Shown here: positions 5,153 to 7,076 of the stretch, piece after piece
Numbering within the stretch: the first letter of the stretch is position 1
Layout: every line of letters begins with the position of its first letter
Assembly (NCBI GenBank): GCA_946481025.1
Contig: CAMLNA010000178.1
Span: 1 to 7,076, forward strand
Length of the DNA stretch: 7,076 bases
Direction: 5' to 3'
Source: an uncultured Rivibacter sp.
GTDB taxonomy: Bacteria; Pseudomonadota; Gammaproteobacteria; Burkholderiales; Burkholderiaceae
Made by a program: the position numbers and the translations under genes
Notes under the pieces: generated by a model
Told to the model about the DNA's origin: nothing
The model's input: the letters and a program-made list of their open reading frames with translations, nothing else
Databases searched by the model: none

Positions 5153-6628
5153 ATGACTCCACGCTTCATTGCCTGGGCCGCCCTTGCGCTGGCGGCCACC
5201 AGCGGCTTGCACGCCGCGCCCCTGGCCGCCTGCCGCGTGCCCGGCCTCAAGCAGGAAGTCCTGTGCGGCCAGGTGCGGCGGGCCCTCGACCCCGGCCAGC
5301 CGCAGGGCGCGCAGATCGACGTGCACTTCGTCGTGGTGCCTGCCGCGGCCCGGAACAAGCAGCCCGACGCGGTGTTCTTCCTGGCCGGCGGGCCGGGGCA
5401 GAGCGCCATCTCGCTGGCCGGGCAGGTGATGCCGCTGTTCGGCCGGCTCAACAACCGGCGCGACGTGGTGTTCATCGACCAGCGCGGCACCGGCCGCTCG
5501 GCGCCGCTGCCCTGTGCGGACGACCGCGACCTCCCGCTGGCCGAGCAGATCGACATGGGCGCGTTGCAGCAGCGCCTGGCGCGCTGCCGTGCGAGCCTGC
5601 AGCAGCTGCCGCACGGCCGGCTCGACCACTACACCACCACCGAGGCGATGGCCGATGCCGACGCGGTGCGCGAGGCCCTCGGCGCGCCGCAGGTCAACCT
5701 GGTGGGCGGCTCCTACGGCACGCGCGCGGCGCTCGAATACCTGCGGCTGTTTCCGCAGCGGGTGCGGCGCGTGGTGCTCGACGGCGTGGCGCCGCCCGAC
5801 ATGGTGCTGCCTGCGAGCTTTGCGGTGGACGGGCAGGCCGCGCTCGATGCGGCATTCGCCGGCTGCGAAGCGGACGACGACTGCCGGCAGCGCCACCCGC
5901 GCCTGCGCGAGCGCTGGCATGCGCTGCTGGCGAGCCTGCCGAAGAAGGTGACCCTGGCCGACCCGATGAGCGGGCGGGAGCAGCAGGTCACGCTCGACCG
6001 CGACATGCTGGCAGGCGCCTTGCGCGCGCCGCTGTACGTGCCGGCGCTGGCCGCCGCCCTGCCGTATGCCATGGCCGAAGCGGTGGGGGGCCGCTTCACG
6101 CCGCTGCTGGGGCTTTCGGGCGCCACGGGAGGCTCTCGTGGCGGCCAGCAGCGGCTGTACTGGGGCATGCATTTCTCGGTGGTGTGTGCCGAGGATGTGC
6201 CGTTGCTGGAGCAGGGCGGGGCCACCGCTTCGGGCACAGCCGACTTCAGCGCGCAGTTCACCGAGTTCTATCGAGGCGTGTGTCGCGACTGGCCGCGGGG
6301 CGCGGTGCCGCAGGCCTTCTACCGCATGCCGCAAAGCCCGGCGCCGGCGCTCGTGTTCAGCGGCGGCCTCGATCCGGCCACGCCGCCGCGCCATGGCGAG
6401 CGCGCCGCGAAGGCGCTCGGCGCCAAGGCCCAGCATGTGGTGGTGCCCAACGCCGGCCACGGCATCCTCGGCATCGGCTGCACGCGCGACGTGGTGTTCC
6501 GCTTCATCGACGCTGCCACCGATGCGCAGGCGCAGCAGGTCGATGCCGCCTGCGTGCGCAGCATTCCGCGCCCGCCGGTGTTCGAGCCTTGGCGGCCCAA
6601 GTCCCAGCGGCAGGAGGTCGCCCAGTGA
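5153..6628 (+). CDS. Exported alpha/beta hydrolase, S33/TAP-like peptidase or esterase
   Basis: This is a 491-residue protein. Residues 1-22 are a signal peptide (MTPR, hydrophobic 5-16, likely cut after HA or HAA at 21/22), placing it in the periplasm. The alpha/beta-hydrolase core shows FLAGGPGQSA (76-85, oxyanion region), DQRGTGRS (109-116), the nucleophile elbow GGSYGT with S187, GGLDPATP with D407, and NAGHG with H436, a complete Ser-Asp-His triad in the right order. The C-terminal part fits the TAP-like domain of tripeptidyl/prolyl aminopeptidases. Ten cysteines (27, 38, 121, 145, 238, 244, 345, 377, 443, 467) suggest several disulfides, consistent with export. The frame is open from 4718, but that extension is antisense to the outer-membrane protein gene and no signal peptide would result. 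Its stop overlaps the start of the ABC ATPase by 4 bases, so the two are translationally coupled. It may cleave short peptides or esters; the substrate is unknown. Confidence 0.92.
   Translation: MTPRFIAWAALALAATSGLHAAPLAACRVPGLKQEVLCGQVRRALDPGQPQGAQIDVHFVVVPAAARNKQPDAVFFLAGGPGQSAISLAGQVMPLFGRLNNRRDVVFIDQRGTGRSAPLPCADDRDLPLAEQIDMGALQQRLARCRASLQQLPHGRLDHYTTTEAMADADAVREALGAPQVNLVGGSYGTRAALEYLRLFPQRVRRVVLDGVAPPDMVLPASFAVDGQAALDAAFAGCEADDDCRQRHPRLRERWHALLASLPKKVTLADPMSGREQQVTLDRDMLAGALRAPLYVPALAAALPYAMAEAVGGRFTPLLGLSGATGGSRGGQQRLYWGMHFSVVCAEDVPLLEQGGATASGTADFSAQFTEFYRGVCRDWPRGAVPQAFYRMPQSPAPALVFSGGLDPATPPRHGERAAKALGAKAQHVVVPNAGHGILGIGCTRDVVFRFIDAATDAQAQQVDAACVRSIPRPPVFEPWRPKSQRQEVAQ
6612..6617 (+). 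promoter_or_regulatory. Ribosome binding site of the ABC ATPase gene
   Basis: A full AGGAGG lies inside the end of the hydrolase gene, 7 bases before GTG 6625. It decides for this GTG start and its GTGA overlap with the hydrolase stop. Confidence 0.75.
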
Positions 6629-7076
6629 TCCACGTGCAGGACCTCGCCAAGCGTTTCGTCACCGGACGTGGCCGCAAGGCGCGCGTGGTGCAGGCGGTCG
6701 AAGGCCTCAGCTTCGCGGCCGCCGATGGCGCCATCACCGGGCTGCTCGGGCCCAACGGCGCAGGCAAGACCACCACCTTGCGCATGGTGGCCGGGCTCAT
6801 GACGGCCGATGCCGGACGCATCGAGGTCGATGGGGTGGACGTGCGGCGTGACCCGCAGGCGGCGGCCGCGCGCATGGGGGTGCTCAGCGATGCACGCGGG
6901 CTGTACCCGCGGCTGTCGGCGCGCGAGAACATCACCTACTACGGGCGGCTGCAGGGCCTGTCGGCCGAGGCGGCCGATGCGCGTGCCGAGAGCCTGGCCG
7001 ACATGCTGGAAATGAAGCCGCTGCTCGACCGCCGCACCGAGGGCTTCAGCCAGGGCGAGCGCATGAAGACGGCGCT
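6625..7076 (+). CDS. ABC transporter ATP-binding protein, NatA-type (ABC-2 exporter), 3' truncated
   Basis: GTG 6625 opens a frame that runs off the window after 150 full codons. Walker A is GPNGAGKT (42-49). The Q-loop region reads GVLSDARGLYPRLSAREN (85-102), typical of the NatA (sodium export) subfamily, where the usual glutamine is absent. The signature motif is FSQGERMK (141-148), a variant of LSGGQ seen in the same subfamily. Walker B, the D-loop and the H-loop lie beyond the window. NatA-like ATPases power an inner-membrane ABC-2 permease (NatB) that exports Na+ or other substrates, so a permease gene is expected next. The overlap with the upstream periplasmic hydrolase implies one operon. 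Substrate is not deducible; Na+ efflux is only the name-giving example. Confidence 0.9.
   Translation, partial: MIHVQDLAKRFVTGRGRKARVVQAVEGLSFAAADGAITGLLGPNGAGKTTTLRMVAGLMTADAGRIEVDGVDVRRDPQAAAARMGVLSDARGLYPRLSARENITYYGRLQGLSAEAADARAESLADMLEMKPLLDRRTEGFSQGERMKTA

Noticed and set aside
4960..5556. N-terminal extension of the outer-membrane protein frame
   Set aside because: It is antisense to the hydrolase gene. The true start has a ribosome site and an immediate signal peptide.
5150..6460. 436-residue minus-strand frame antisense to the hydrolase
   Set aside because: His/Arg/Gln-rich shadow without recognisable motifs, covering a gene with an intact catalytic triad.

Overview
This is a GC-rich window (roughly 70% G+C by eye, with strong G/C bias at third codon positions). 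The protein types and the codon use suggest a betaproteobacterium of the order Burkholderiales (Comamonadaceae / Rubrivivax-Ramlibacter-Variovorax type). That placement is inferred from composition and resemblance; no search was run. Both ends cut through genes. The high GC content produces many long antisense and out-of-frame open frames, which I treat as shadows.

Layout from left to right. (1) 1-1642 (+): a nearly complete FAD-dependent GMC oxidoreductase of the choline/alcohol dehydrogenase type, missing only its extreme N-terminus. (2) 1698-2534 (-): a crotonase-fold enzyme that carries the full acidic triad of delta3,5-delta2,4-dienoyl-CoA isomerases, convergent with gene 1. (3) 2535-2824: a non-coding stretch holding an AT-richer segment, a perfect hairpin and a textbook intrinsic terminator on the + strand, ending only 31 bases before the next start codon. 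It is either a small RNA gene or an attenuating leader. (4) 2825-3520 (+): a Crp/Fnr-family regulator without an obvious cAMP or Fe-S signature. (5) 3567-4328 (+): a TauE/SafE (TSUP) permease resembling E. coli YfcA, 46 bp behind the regulator. (6) 4378-4959 (-): a small outer-membrane beta-barrel protein, convergent with the permease, with a strong terminator between them. (7) 5153-6628 (+): an exported S33-type alpha/beta hydrolase (TAP-like peptidase/esterase), divergent from gene 6. (8) 6625-7076 (+, cut): the ATPase of a NatA-type ABC exporter, overlapping the hydrolase by 4 bases.

Two groups look like working units. Regulator plus TSUP permease may be co-transcribed behind the terminator-bearing leader. 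The periplasmic hydrolase and the ABC ATPase are translationally coupled, with an ABC-2 permease expected just beyond the window. The GMC enzyme and the dienoyl-CoA isomerase fit alcohol and fatty-acid catabolism but are not in one operon here. I see no mobile element, tRNA, rRNA or CRISPR array. The item most worth a second look is the leader/small RNA at about 2646-2793; the rest is mostly ordinary chromosomal gene content with a few unusual details.
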